64,000 nt of DNA, from NCBI GenBank assembly GCA_001789205.1, contig MFYT01000073.1, forward strand, positions 47,452 through 111,451, given 5' to 3'. The first letter of the stretch is position 1. Every line of letters starts with the position of its first letter. The notes beneath the pieces are model-generated. The model searched no databases and was not told the DNA's origin. It saw only the letters and a program-made list of their open reading frames with translations. Source of the DNA: Candidatus Raymondbacteria bacterium RIFOXYA2_FULL_49_16. Its GTDB lineage: Bacteria > Fibrobacterota > OXYB2-FULL-49-7 > XYB2-FULL-49-35. Made by a program: the position numbers and the translations under genes. This document shows, piece after piece, positions 16,058 through 24,417 of this stretch.

Positions 16058-17052
16058 TGCCTCTGCCCCTTGTTTCAGTCGTCATGCCCGTTTTTAACGG
16101 CGCACCATTCCTGTCCCAGGCTGTTCTGAGCGTTCTGGCGCAAACAATACAGGACCTCGAATTGATTGTGGTTAATGACGGATCCATGGATACAAGCCTC
16201 GCTATTGCCCGGGATTTCACGGATTCCCGTGTACGCGTCATTGACCAGGTCCACCAGGGCGTGGACGCTGCCATGAACGCGGGGCTGGCCGCTGCGCAGG
16301 GCGGGTTTTTCGCGCGTATGGACTGCGATGATATCTCCGTGCCGGAACGGCTGTCCTCCCAGATTGAGTACTTCAGCAATTACCCTGTTGATCTCATCGG
16401 CGGCTGCGTACAAATGTTTTCAGAAACTAAAGAACTGGAGGAAGGCTTTTTAAAATACGCCTCGTGGCTCAATGGTTTACAGACGCATGATGAGATGGCG
16501 CAATCAATGTTCGTCGAAAACCCGTTGCCGTCGCCCACGCTTTTTATGCGAACGGAAACCGTACGCGGGCTCGGAGGATATGACGTGGGTGTGTATCCCG
16601 ATGATTATAACTTCACGTTGAAATGTTTCAGGGCGGGCCTCAGATTCGGCAAGGTCAATCAGACAGTTCTGCAATGGCGCGACCATGCGCAACGGCTTTC
16701 ACGCACAGCACCGGAATTGCGCGACCAGCGCTTTTTTAATCTCAAGGCGCGGTATTTTTTTGATATGAACGCGCATCAAAACAGGCCTCTTGTTATCTGG
16801 GGCATTGGGAGAAACGGCAAAAACCTGTGCAGAGTGTTCGGGAAAGCGGGGCGCAATATTGCGGGTTTTACCGCGCCGCCGGAGTATATAAAGGAAAAGA
16901 GCCTTTATGACCTTCCTGTACGGCCTTTTCATGAATATCCCGGGGCTTTTTTTATCATAGCAACTGCAGCAAAAGGCGCGCGGGAAGAGGCCATGGCCAT
17001 GCTCTCGGCGCGCGGTTTGGCAAAGACGCGGGATTTTATGGCGTTTTGTTGA
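16057..17052 (+). CDS. Family 2 glycosyltransferase with C-terminal Rossmann-like domain
   Basis: Residues 1-215 form a GT-A domain: VSVVMPVFNGAPFL, the nucleotide-binding VNDGSMD, the metal-binding MDCDD (a variant DxD) and LPSPTLFMR. After about residue 235 there is a second domain beginning PLVIWGIGRNGKNLCRVF, a GxGxxG nucleotide-binding pattern, ending FFIIATAAKGAREEA. Such tails occur on envelope-polysaccharide glycosyltransferases. It is coupled to the exported protein upstream and lies in the LptFG neighbourhood, so a role in surface glycan is plausible. Donor and acceptor are unknown. Confidence 0.88.
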   Translation: MPLPLVSVVMPVFNGAPFLSQAVLSVLAQTIQDLELIVVNDGSMDTSLAIARDFTDSRVRVIDQVHQGVDAAMNAGLAAAQGGFFARMDCDDISVPERLSSQIEYFSNYPVDLIGGCVQMFSETKELEEGFLKYASWLNGLQTHDEMAQSMFVENPLPSPTLFMRTETVRGLGGYDVGVYPDDYNFTLKCFRAGLRFGKVNQTVLQWRDHAQRLSRTAPELRDQRFFNLKARYFFDMNAHQNRPLVIWGIGRNGKNLCRVFGKAGRNIAGFTAPPEYIKEKSLYDLPVRPFHEYPGAFFIIATAAKGAREEAMAMLSARGLAKTRDFMAFC

Positions 17053-17080
17053 ATACTTTTATTCTTCTTGGTCCAAAATA

Positions 17081-17090
17081 GTATATTTCT
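17081..17090 (+). promoter_or_regulatory. Putative -10 element before the CsgG-like operon
   Basis: GTATATTTCT is identical to the 10-mer at 11091-11100 and ends 7 nt before the ATG at 17098. No ribosome site is visible, so a very short leader or leaderless mRNA is likely. Confidence 0.45.
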
Positions 17091-17097
17091 TTGAGTA

Positions 17098-17772
17098 ATG
17101 AATGCGTTTATTCCTGTAGTGCTTTTCCCTCTTTTTGTCTTTGCGCAACAACTCACCGTCGGCGTCATGCCCTTTGCCAACAACAGCCTTGCCGACCGCG
17201 AGGCCATGCAGCCCTTGTGCAAGGGGCTTGCTGATATGATGACCACGGAGATGGGAAAAATAAAAAGCATCACGGTGATCGAGCGCGCCAACCTGGAGAA
17301 GGTGATAGCTGAAATGGGCCTGGCCCAGGCAGGACTGGTCGACGAGGCCAGCGCTGCCCAGGCGGGCAAGCTGCTGGGGGCCGACATCCTGTTGCTGGGA
17401 GGGTTCAACAACAGCTTCGGGGGTGAAATCCGCATAGACGCCCGGCTTGTCAAAGTCGAGACCGGCGAGATGGTAAAAGCCGAAGAGATCACGGGCAGCA
17501 CGAAAAAGCTTTTCAAGCTCCTGAAAAAATTGTCGTTTAAAATGGCCGGGAATCTTGATCTCAAACTTACCAAAGACGAAAAAAAGGCGCTCGACAACCT
17601 GGACAACGAGGACTTTGAGGCGTTGATGTGCTATTCAAAAGGCCTTGAGGCTGAAGACGCGGCTGATTATGCTCTTGCTGCGCAGATGTACCGCAAGGCG
17701 CTTTCACTGAACAGTTCGTACGCAAAGGCCGCTGAGCGCCTTGCCATTGTTGAACGGAAAAAACTGAAATGA
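17098..17772 (+). CDS. Exported CsgG/FlgO-like protein with a TPR-like tail
   Basis: After a short signal peptide (residues 1-16, ending FAQ), the 224-residue product shows a CsgG-like alpha/beta domain: VGVMPFANNSLADREAMQPL, ITVIERANLEKVIAEMGLAQAGL, AGKLLGADILLLGGF. The C-terminal 45 residues look like one TPR helix pair. CsgG-related proteins are periplasmic or outer-membrane lipoproteins used for secretion or envelope assembly. It heads an operon with a longer paralogue, a barrel-like protein and a lipoprotein. Confidence 0.8.
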   Translation: MNAFIPVVLFPLFVFAQQLTVGVMPFANNSLADREAMQPLCKGLADMMTTEMGKIKSITVIERANLEKVIAEMGLAQAGLVDEASAAQAGKLLGADILLLGGFNNSFGGEIRIDARLVKVETGEMVKAEEITGSTKKLFKLLKKLSFKMAGNLDLKLTKDEKKALDNLDNEDFEALMCYSKGLEAEDAADYALAAQMYRKALSLNSSYAKAAERLAIVERKKLK

Positions 17773-17789
17773 TCATAAGGAGTCTTATC

Positions 17790-19373
17790 ATGAAGCATTT
17801 TTTTATTACCGCGTCGTTCCTCCTCCTGGCATGTCCGTTAATGGCTCAGGATGTCCAGGATATCGACGATCAGACGCCGGTAACGGTCCAGGAACCAGAG
17901 GCCGCGCCCGATGACGAGGGCCAGGCGCCTGCGGGGGAAACGTCAGCGCCCGCGACGGTGCCAGCGCCTAAGACCGGAAACGCGCAACCTGGTGCGCAAA
18001 CTGAGGCGGACATCATGCCGCTTATGAAAACAGTCAAGTCAAATTTCGCCAAGGGCGCCTACGAAGCCGCGGACAAGGCGGTTGCCATGGCGCTGGGGAT
18101 AAAATCTGACGATTTCGAGGCCGTGAAGTACAAGGCCATGATCGCTTTTAAGACCGGCAATCTCGACGTTTCACGGCAGTATTGCGACTTGGCCCAGACC
18201 GCAAAGGTCTCTGACGCTGAGTTGAATTTTTACCACGGCGCCCTGCTCGAGAAAATGGGCGATTATATGGGAGCCGAGGAAAAATTTCTCACCTATGGCG
18301 AATTTAACGCCTTCAATCCATATCGGAAGCGGTTGGAACAGGCAGCGGACTATGTGCACGAAAAGGCGGCCCGCCAGCGCGCCCAGAAGTCCCTGACCAA
18401 CGAACAGGTCTTTACCCTCACACCCGAGGATTCCCTGAATGTGGCTGTGGTCAATTTCGCCAACATCGGCACGGCCAAGGACCTTGATCCATTGCAAAAG
18501 GGCCTGGCTGAAATGATCGCCACAGACCTTTCGCAGGTGGAGCGCCTTACGGTCATTGAACGGTCGCAGATGCAGGCGCTTGTCGATGAAATGGGCCTTT
18601 CCATGACCGGTCTTTTGGAACAGCAGAACGCTGACCGCATGGGCAAGCTGCTGCGCGCTTCCAAGGTGGTTAATGGTTCATTCACTAGCGTCGACGGCGT
18701 GGCGCTCAGGGTTGACGCGGCTGTTGCGGATGCTAAGAACGGCGGCGTGGAACCAGTGCAGGGCGTTGAAGGAACGCTCAAAGATTTTTTCAAATTAGAG
18801 AAAGACATTGTCTTCAAAATCGTGAAGGAGCTGGGCATTGTGGTTACGGACAAGGAGCGCAAGAAGATCGAAGTGGTGCCTACTGAGAACGTACTGGCTT
18901 TTCTCGCTTATTGCAGGGGAATCGACGCGGAAGACCGGGGCGATTTTTCAGCTGCCATGGGGTTTTACGCCCAAGCGTTGCAGGCTGACCCCAAGTTCAG
19001 AGGCGCCCAGACTGCGCAGGCTCAGGCAACTTCCAATGCCGAATACCAGAAGGCAGCGGACCTTACCCTGGCCGGTTCAGGACAGCGTATGACCGCTAGC
19101 GAATTTACCACCCCGGTATTTACCGTTGGCGCTGTCACGTTTTCCGCGCGGGGCGTGACCTCGCTGTATACCATCAATTCAGTCAACGCGTCCTTTATGC
19201 CCGAGGCTGTTGTGGCAGTATCAACCGCGCAGCAGGCAATCAAGAGCTTTACCATGCCGCAAAGCAGCGGAACAATCGAACGCAGCTCCTTTGTCGAGAT
19301 CTTCAACTTCGGATTCGGCGGCGGGGGTAAGAGCGTTGAGGTGCGCGCTCCCATTCCCGATGACGTCCACTAG
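17790..19373 (+). CDS. CsgG-like TPR protein, paralogue of the upstream gene
   Basis: The ATG at 17790 is preferred because AAGGAG precedes it; a 17769 ATG overlapping the previous stop has no such site. The 527-residue product has an export signal (ending CPLMAQ), a Pro/Ala-rich linker, a TPR-like helical region (about 75-200), a CsgG-like domain (about 215-370: LNVAVVNFANIG, LTVIERSQMQALVDEMGL) and another helix pair. The C-terminal 110 residues include a SARGVTSLYTINSV region of unknown fold. The match to the upstream gene indicates duplication and extension. Confidence 0.8.
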   Translation: MKHFFITASFLLLACPLMAQDVQDIDDQTPVTVQEPEAAPDDEGQAPAGETSAPATVPAPKTGNAQPGAQTEADIMPLMKTVKSNFAKGAYEAADKAVAMALGIKSDDFEAVKYKAMIAFKTGNLDVSRQYCDLAQTAKVSDAELNFYHGALLEKMGDYMGAEEKFLTYGEFNAFNPYRKRLEQAADYVHEKAARQRAQKSLTNEQVFTLTPEDSLNVAVVNFANIGTAKDLDPLQKGLAEMIATDLSQVERLTVIERSQMQALVDEMGLSMTGLLEQQNADRMGKLLRASKVVNGSFTSVDGVALRVDAAVADAKNGGVEPVQGVEGTLKDFFKLEKDIVFKIVKELGIVVTDKERKKIEVVPTENVLAFLAYCRGIDAEDRGDFSAAMGFYAQALQADPKFRGAQTAQAQATSNAEYQKAADLTLAGSGQRMTASEFTTPVFTVGAVTFSARGVTSLYTINSVNASFMPEAVVAVSTAQQAIKSFTMPQSSGTIERSSFVEIFNFGFGGGGKSVEVRAPIPDDVH

Positions 19374-19383
19374 GAGAACACCG

Positions 19384-20484
19384 ATGAAAAAAAACACGAC
19401 TATTATTTTATTTCTGATCGCCGTAACCTGCGGAAGCGTTGTCGCGCAACGTACTGATTTTATCCGCGACCGTAACTTCGAAGGCGGGCTGTATGCGAAA
19501 ACCGCGTGGGTGGGCGGCGGCAATGCCACGCTCATCGCGCTGCCCATGGTCTATTCCATGGCCTATACCGAGGACCTTTCATTCGACGCGGTTACTATTC
19601 CGGCCTTTGCGTTTTCGAGCCCCAGCAATTCGAGCGTTCTGCGGCTGTCCAATACCAAGCTCAGGGCAACCTATGTCTGGAACAACATCCTGATCGCCAC
19701 GTTTGGAGCAAAGGTGCCCACGGGCCTCAATGGGTTCGATGAATCGCAGTTGGGAACAGCCGGAAGCATTGCCACGCGCCAGCTGGGGTTCAGGAACGCC
19801 AATCTGTTCAATACCTGCGACATTATGGCGGGTGTTTCATCGAGCCTGCCTTTCAAAGACGCGGGTCCGGGCGACCTTTCGCTGGGCCTGGGCCTCTCAT
19901 ATTTGTATAAGATACCCTACCAGCCTGTTGCAGGGGCTGATGTCTGGTTTAGCCCAGCCAGCGAGTTCAATATCTCCCTTGCGGGTGAATATGTCTTCCT
20001 CGCGGCAGCACGCCAGATTACTTTGCTTGCTGACCTTGGCTTTACGGTGTATGGGGCGGACGAGTATGGCGAAACCGACCCGGTTGAAGTGGGGGCCAAA
20101 TTCAATTGGGCGCTGTTTGGTGCCACGGAAATGGTTCCCGGACTGCCGGCCAGCGTGCGTCTGGCCAATTACAAGAAGGGCGCAAACACACAGGGTCGCA
20201 TTGGGGAAACCAACAAAGAGGCAAGTGATCTGATAATTACTCTGAAGCACGGTCTGCCTCTTTTAATTAACAGCGCGCCCTATGGCATGCTGTCGCTGGG
20301 GACCTATTCGGGCGGTGGTAATAATTTCGGAGACGCGTTGGTCACCACAATTGGGGGCGGCGTGTCTCCGCGATTGTCCGAGCATCTGTTTGCCAATGGT
20401 GAAGTTGGTATTGACCTTGGCGAACTCGGAGGAGACTTTGTCTTTGGCATGGAAGTGTACGGAAAAATCCAGTACAAGTTCTAA
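19384..20484 (+). CDS. Outer-membrane beta-barrel-like protein
   Basis: The ATG at 19384 follows TAGGAGA; longer upstream frames lie within the previous gene. The 366-residue product has a signal peptide ending VVAQ. It then shows alternating aromatic/hydrophobic strands with glycine-rich turns (LGLGLSYLYKIPY, ISLAGEYVFLAAARQITLLADL) and a terminal aromatic residue (KIQYKF). This is the pattern of an outer-membrane barrel with C-terminal Phe recognised by BAM. Neighbours suggest an envelope complex with the CsgG-like proteins. Confidence 0.78.
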   Translation: MKKNTTIILFLIAVTCGSVVAQRTDFIRDRNFEGGLYAKTAWVGGGNATLIALPMVYSMAYTEDLSFDAVTIPAFAFSSPSNSSVLRLSNTKLRATYVWNNILIATFGAKVPTGLNGFDESQLGTAGSIATRQLGFRNANLFNTCDIMAGVSSSLPFKDAGPGDLSLGLGLSYLYKIPYQPVAGADVWFSPASEFNISLAGEYVFLAAARQITLLADLGFTVYGADEYGETDPVEVGAKFNWALFGATEMVPGLPASVRLANYKKGANTQGRIGETNKEASDLIITLKHGLPLLINSAPYGMLSLGTYSGGGNNFGDALVTTIGGGVSPRLSEHLFANGEVGIDLGELGGDFVFGMEVYGKIQYKF

Positions 20485-20500
20485 GGAACAGGAGAAAAAC

Positions 20501-21319
20501 ATGAAATATATCATACCTGTGCTGTGTGTTGCTGCTGTCACGCTGTTTTATTGTTCAAAAAGTCCGGTCAATCCGGAGCAGAGTGCGGCCCAGGGAACAA
20601 AACGGATATCGATCAATTCCAACCAATTGTTTTCGGGCCATGCAAGCGTGATTCCGGAAATGCGGCAATTCGATTCGCTGAAAGCCCTGTTTTCAAAAAC
20701 GCCTGATACAACGCCTTCTGCCAGGAAAGCCCAGGCACTCATCAATTTTTCCGAAGCAAAGGTTATCGTTTTTCGATATGATTATGATTATTTTCATACT
20801 GCCGCATGGTATACGCCGTGTGATTTTACCAGGGCCACGGTGGAGGCTTTTCAGGGGGTGGATCCAACGAATTGGGACGAGGTTATCGGGGCAATACGGC
20901 AGGTGTGTGTTGGTAGTATCATGGATGTTGTGTATACCGGTGATATGGCAAAAGACGGTAATTATGTAACCGGGAATGTCGAGGTCAGACCCGGCGCCAA
21001 TCTGGTGGTGGTGGGATTTATCCAGGACAATAAACTGATCTGGACCCAGCAGAGGGAGTATTACTATTTCCCCGATGAATGGAAAGACATGATGGAACCC
21101 TACTGCCACGGAGATTGTGTGCTCGATGGATGGATGTACGATTGGTCAGATGAACAATATATAACTAGGCAAGTGACTGATATGTACAATCCCATGACGC
21201 CGTCTTTCCCTCCATTTGATACATATCAATTTCCCGGGGTATTCGGGCCATTCAAAACAAATATGACGCAGGCTTTTTCTGACGCTGTCTGTTCGGGATT
21301 GGCCTTTATCTGGTTTTAG
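20501..21319 (+). CDS. Putative lipoprotein of unknown function
   Basis: A good ribosome site (AGGAGA) precedes the ATG at 20501, giving 272 residues. The N-terminus MKYIIPVLCVAAVTLFYCSKS ends in a cysteine (residue 18) with a non-ideal lipobox (LFYC). The mature region is rich in Trp and Tyr and has five cysteines (CDFTRAT, RQVCVG, YCHGDCVLDGW, SDAVCSG) that could form disulfides outside the cytoplasm. I do not recognise the family. It is the last gene of the CsgG-like operon. Confidence 0.7.
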   Translation: MKYIIPVLCVAAVTLFYCSKSPVNPEQSAAQGTKRISINSNQLFSGHASVIPEMRQFDSLKALFSKTPDTTPSARKAQALINFSEAKVIVFRYDYDYFHTAAWYTPCDFTRATVEAFQGVDPTNWDEVIGAIRQVCVGSIMDVVYTGDMAKDGNYVTGNVEVRPGANLVVVGFIQDNKLIWTQQREYYYFPDEWKDMMEPYCHGDCVLDGWMYDWSDEQYITRQVTDMYNPMTPSFPPFDTYQFPGVFGPFKTNMTQAFSDAVCSGLAFIWF

Positions 21320-21328
21320 ACAATATGA

Positions 21329-21500
21329 TCAGACTCTGACCATTGCCGATTCTCTGTCATTGTAGGTCAGCACCACTTCAATGTCCGCGTCTGGCCGTTC
21401 CCTCACCATATTCCTCATGGCTGCATGAGCGATTTTACTCAGAGCTTTTTTTTTCAATAAATGCGCCCGTTCGCGAATGCGTTGTTTGCAAATCTTGTAT
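21329..21500 (-). pseudogene. Relic of the 3' end of an MBL-fold hydrolase gene
   Basis: Reading the minus strand in fragments gives KQRIRERAHL (near 21485-21450) and then DIEVVLTYNDRES followed by a stop at 21331-21329. These match KQRIRERAHL and EIEITLTYRDKES in the intact hydrolase at 22993-23784. The middle is shortened and shifted in frame at an A-run. No start or N-terminal part remains. It is thus a decayed second copy of that gene's C-terminus, lying at the far side of the nucleotidyltransferase module. Confidence 0.75.
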
Positions 21501-21660
21501 TTATCGGATTAGGCTTATAGCTTTCTCAAGCTGGGCATCTATTCTATTACTAATCGCAACTGAACCATATGGAACAGGGATATCAGGGGAAAATCCGATT
21601 TTTTAATAGATTTTGCCATTTCGAATTGATGAAAATGTGTATGCGGTCTAACCTTCAACT

Positions 21661-22380
21661 TCATACAGGCAGCGCAGCGAGAAACAGCCTGCTCTTTTCC
21701 GTTAATGAAAGCACATTCACATGGCCTATACGCTCGCATGCCACAAGGCCATTCCGTGTCAAACGAAGCGCTTCGGCATAAACAGGCTGGTATGAGAGAT
21801 TTATCGCCTGCGCGGCTGCGCGAATACTTGTATGCGCATGCTGAGAGAGCCAGAACAGAAGATCTGAACGTATTGAGGGGCCAAACGCTGCCCGAAATGC
21901 GAGATTTTTGTTTCTCTGAAGCACTGTCTTGGACGTCTCAATCGCATCGTCCATTAATCTGATCGTTGAAGAGAATAGCCCCCAAGCCTTAAAGTCGTCG
22001 AGAGCATTGTCCTTTTCATGCTGCGCTGTGACATTCATGGCAGCCATGGAATGGAAGAGAATTTCCGGTTCGGGCTTTGGCTTGCATTTTTTTATGATAT
22101 TGTTCAGCTTTTTGTCAGCGTTGTTTTTAATTGCAATGGAAAGCACAGCACCTAACACTGCGATATCCGCTTCAGGAAGCATGCGAACCAGGCGTGCGCT
22201 GTTCAAGAGGTCCGCGAATTGAACAATCCAGGTAAGCATGGCCCATAGAAGACGGGTCTCGTTGCGTCCTGCATACGTAGTCTCAACAATGAGCTTTTCC
22301 GGATCAACGTCTTCCGGATATGGTTCAGTGCCAAACCTGATACCGAGTTTGCACCAAGAGGCGCGAAGAATGTCAGACAA
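21661..22380 (-). CDS. Winged-helix protein paired with a nucleotidyltransferase
   Basis: The 239-residue product is mostly helical, with a C-terminal winged-helix-like region (SDLLFWLSQHAHTSIRAAAQAINLSYQPVYAEALRL, then VNVLSLTEKSRLFLAAL). The start overlaps the nucleotidyltransferase stop by 8 nt. Two-gene modules of a nucleotidyltransferase and a winged-helix protein are typical of AbiE-like toxin-antitoxin systems, where the winged-helix partner is antitoxin and repressor. Gene order here is the reverse of AbiEi-AbiEii. Function is inferred from context only. Confidence 0.6.
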   Translation of the reverse strand: MSDILRASWCKLGIRFGTEPYPEDVDPEKLIVETTYAGRNETRLLWAMLTWIVQFADLLNSARLVRMLPEADIAVLGAVLSIAIKNNADKKLNNIIKKCKPKPEPEILFHSMAAMNVTAQHEKDNALDDFKAWGLFSSTIRLMDDAIETSKTVLQRNKNLAFRAAFGPSIRSDLLFWLSQHAHTSIRAAAQAINLSYQPVYAEALRLTRNGLVACERIGHVNVLSLTEKSRLFLAALPV

Positions 22381-22897
22381 GGCCTTTCTCCTTTAAATAC
22401 AGTTCTATTCTATGGGCTGTCTTTGCATCAAACCTGGAGATCTTGTCTATGGCACTTGTAATGGTGGGGATGTCCTTGGTTTCAGGTTTCAGAAATACAA
22501 TGTCTTCGATATCTTCGGGTCTGAAGGCAGCAAGTTTCATTATGATGAGGTCTACCCTGGATAATGCATACACTTTGATATGCTTAAAAGTGGCCTTCAG
22601 CCGGATCAGACGATCTCTGAAATCGTCAGGGAGATAATCGATGTATCCTTTTGCGCCATCGTTAATCCATTTTTCCGGAAGCCCGTGTTTATTTGCAAGC
22701 GATATAATGTGTTTTGAGAGTTGGGCAACAGGCGGTTCTCCGGCAAGAATATTTATATCCAAAGTGTCACGTTCAAGGCCATGTACTAGAATGCCAGCAG
22801 CGCCACCGCAAACAATAATTTGGGTTTGTATGGAAAGAGTCTGATCCAGTTCTCTAAGCAGAGAGACTATGCCTTCTTTTCCAAACTTTGTGTTCAT
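22373..22897 (-). CDS. DUF6036/AbiEii-like nucleotidyltransferase
   Basis: The start is set at the ATG 22897 (MNTKFGKEGI, 174 residues); the longer frame to 22972 adds only a Leu/Ile-rich stretch from AT-rich DNA. The product resembles a minimal nucleotidyltransferase: IIVCGGAAGILVHGLERDTLDINIL replaces the usual G-G-x-A...R.T.D.D core, with an adjacent DLIIMKLAAFRPEDIEDI motif typical of DUF6036/AbiEii proteins (K and D-x-D-I). Members are toxins of abortive-infection type or unknown. It overlaps the winged-helix gene, forming a two-gene unit. Confidence 0.7.
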   Translation of the reverse strand: MNTKFGKEGIVSLLRELDQTLSIQTQIIVCGGAAGILVHGLERDTLDINILAGEPPVAQLSKHIISLANKHGLPEKWINDGAKGYIDYLPDDFRDRLIRLKATFKHIKVYALSRVDLIIMKLAAFRPEDIEDIVFLKPETKDIPTITSAIDKISRFDAKTAHRIELYLKEKGLV

Positions 22898-22992
22898 GGT
22901 ATATAAAATATAAATAAATAATGAATAAAGCAATATCAATATTGCTATAAGCAATAATAATATGCCAAGCACTCACTCATTCGCAGCTAGGA

Positions 22993-23784
22993 TTACAATG
23001 CTATTTTCTTCGATTCTTTATCTCTATAGGTCAGGGTAATCTCAATTTCATCCCGCATGCAGAGTTTTAACGTTTCCTTCATTTCTTTTTGCGCCAATTC
23101 AGGTTTGTTACATTCTGTGCTGATATGCGCCAGCACAATGGCGCGCGGCATGCGGCTGCTTAACGACAGCACGGTCCGTATGAAATCACAGCTTTTTTCA
23201 TTGGATAAATGCGCGCGTTCGCGTATGCGCTGTTTGAGATAATACGGCCGTCCGCTGTTTTCGAGCATGATTGGATCGTGGTTTGATTCAATGACAATCA
23301 GGTCAGAATCGCGGAACCTCTCGGCCATGGCATGGGGCGCCTCGACCAGGTCAGTCGCGTAGGCGATTTTTTTGTTTCCGCACTGCACGGTAAACCCATA
23401 ACAACCGCCTTCTGAATCATGGGAAACTTCAAAGGGCGCAATTCTGAAAGGGCCTGCTTCAAAGGGCTGGGTCATAAAAAGCCGGACAGTGGCATTGCCT
23501 TTGGCCATTGCGGGCAGGGAAGCTTCGTAATACCCGGCGATTGCCGCGTTGCCGAACAGCAGGGGAACGCCGTTGGAGCGGAAAAAATTGCAGCAGGCAT
23601 TGGAAAGGTGGTCTCTGTGGCCGTGGGTAATAAGCGCCGCGTCAAGTGTCAGATCATTTTTCTCAAGGTGCTGCTTTAAAAGGCCCACGGGTATGCCCGC
23701 GTCAATGACCAGGCAGCCAGTCGCGTTCCAGAGCAGCGTGCAATTCCCGGCACTGGAGGAGCGGACAACCTGAAGGTACAGCAT
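22993..23784 (-). CDS. MBL-fold metallo-hydrolase (YycJ/WalJ-like)
   Basis: The 263-residue product has the metallo-beta-lactamase signature THGHRDHLS plus a later H in SHDSEG, and YATD for the second metal ligand. The start SSSAGNCTLL is typical of the YycJ/WalJ subfamily, which are predicted exonucleases or phosphodiesterases acting in the cytoplasm; no signal peptide is present. The C-terminus (VLAHISTECNKPELAQ) also matches. A decayed copy of its last 60 codons lies 1.5 kb away at 21329-21500. Confidence 0.9.
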   Translation of the reverse strand: MLYLQVVRSSSAGNCTLLWNATGCLVIDAGIPVGLLKQHLEKNDLTLDAALITHGHRDHLSNACCNFFRSNGVPLLFGNAAIAGYYEASLPAMAKGNATVRLFMTQPFEAGPFRIAPFEVSHDSEGGCYGFTVQCGNKKIAYATDLVEAPHAMAERFRDSDLIVIESNHDPIMLENSGRPYYLKQRIRERAHLSNEKSCDFIRTVLSLSSRMPRAIVLAHISTECNKPELAQKEMKETLKLCMRDEIEITLTYRDKESKKIAL

Positions 23785-23802
23785 GAAGAGTGGGCCGCTG
23801 TT

Positions 23803-24303
23803 TTATTCCGGCCTATTGATAATAAGATCAAAGGCGCGTTGGTTTTTCAGGTCAATGGAAATTGACCAGAAGTCGGGCACTGCATCGGGGAACATGACGG
23901 GTTCGCGCGTCCAATCGGGAAGGTCGTTCTGGTTTTTTGTCCAAAAGAGGTTCACGAACACGCAGCTGTCTCCCTCGTGGACAAAGCCGAAATACTGGCG
24001 CCTATATTTTTTCAGCGCCTGCTTGGGTCCCTGTTTGGGCGGGCATTTTTTCAGGGTGTCGGCAAGGAGCGATTCAGCGATGAAAATATCAGCGCACGAA
24101 GGAAACCATTTTGTCTTGAAATGGTGAAAGTCAAAGGTCCCGGCGGTTGTTGTATCCAAGATGACGCCTTGGAACCCGGGCGCCTTCACTAACATAGTTG
24201 TGGTAGAATCAGATACTGGTCCGCAGACGGTCTTTTGGACAGGGGCCGCGAAACATGCGGCGCAGACGCATGCGAACAACAGAGAGGTTTTTTTAAGAAT
24301 CAT
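23803..24303 (-). CDS. Small exported protein of unknown function
   Basis: Starting at the ATG 24303, the 166-residue product has a signal peptide (KKTSLLFACVCAACFA, cleavage before APVQ). The mature part has a PxxF-rich centre (FHHFKTKWFPSCADIF), two cysteines and a FVHEGDSCVFVNLFW strand. I do not recognise a family. No Shine-Dalgarno sequence is seen and a CATATT box lies 10 nt upstream of the ATG. A start three codons earlier (24312) is possible. Confidence 0.65.
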   Translation of the reverse strand: MILKKTSLLFACVCAACFAAPVQKTVCGPVSDSTTTMLVKAPGFQGVILDTTTAGTFDFHHFKTKWFPSCADIFIAESLLADTLKKCPPKQGPKQALKKYRRQYFGFVHEGDSCVFVNLFWTKNQNDLPDWTREPVMFPDAVPDFWSISIDLKNQRAFDLIINRPE

Positions 24304-24400
24304 ACAGCACAAAAATATGCAATTGTCCCATAGATGTGGTCAAGAGATATAGACCCACTCCAAGAAACATGCTTCTTTTCCTCATCAAGACGCCATTAAT

Positions 24401-24406
24401 TATATT
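24401..24406 (+). promoter_or_regulatory. Putative -10 element of rmuC
   Basis: TATATT lies 11 nt before the rmuC ATG (24418) with no ribosome site between, the same layout as before the genes at 11109 and 17098. Confidence 0.4.
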
Positions 24407-24417
24407 CTGTGCATACC

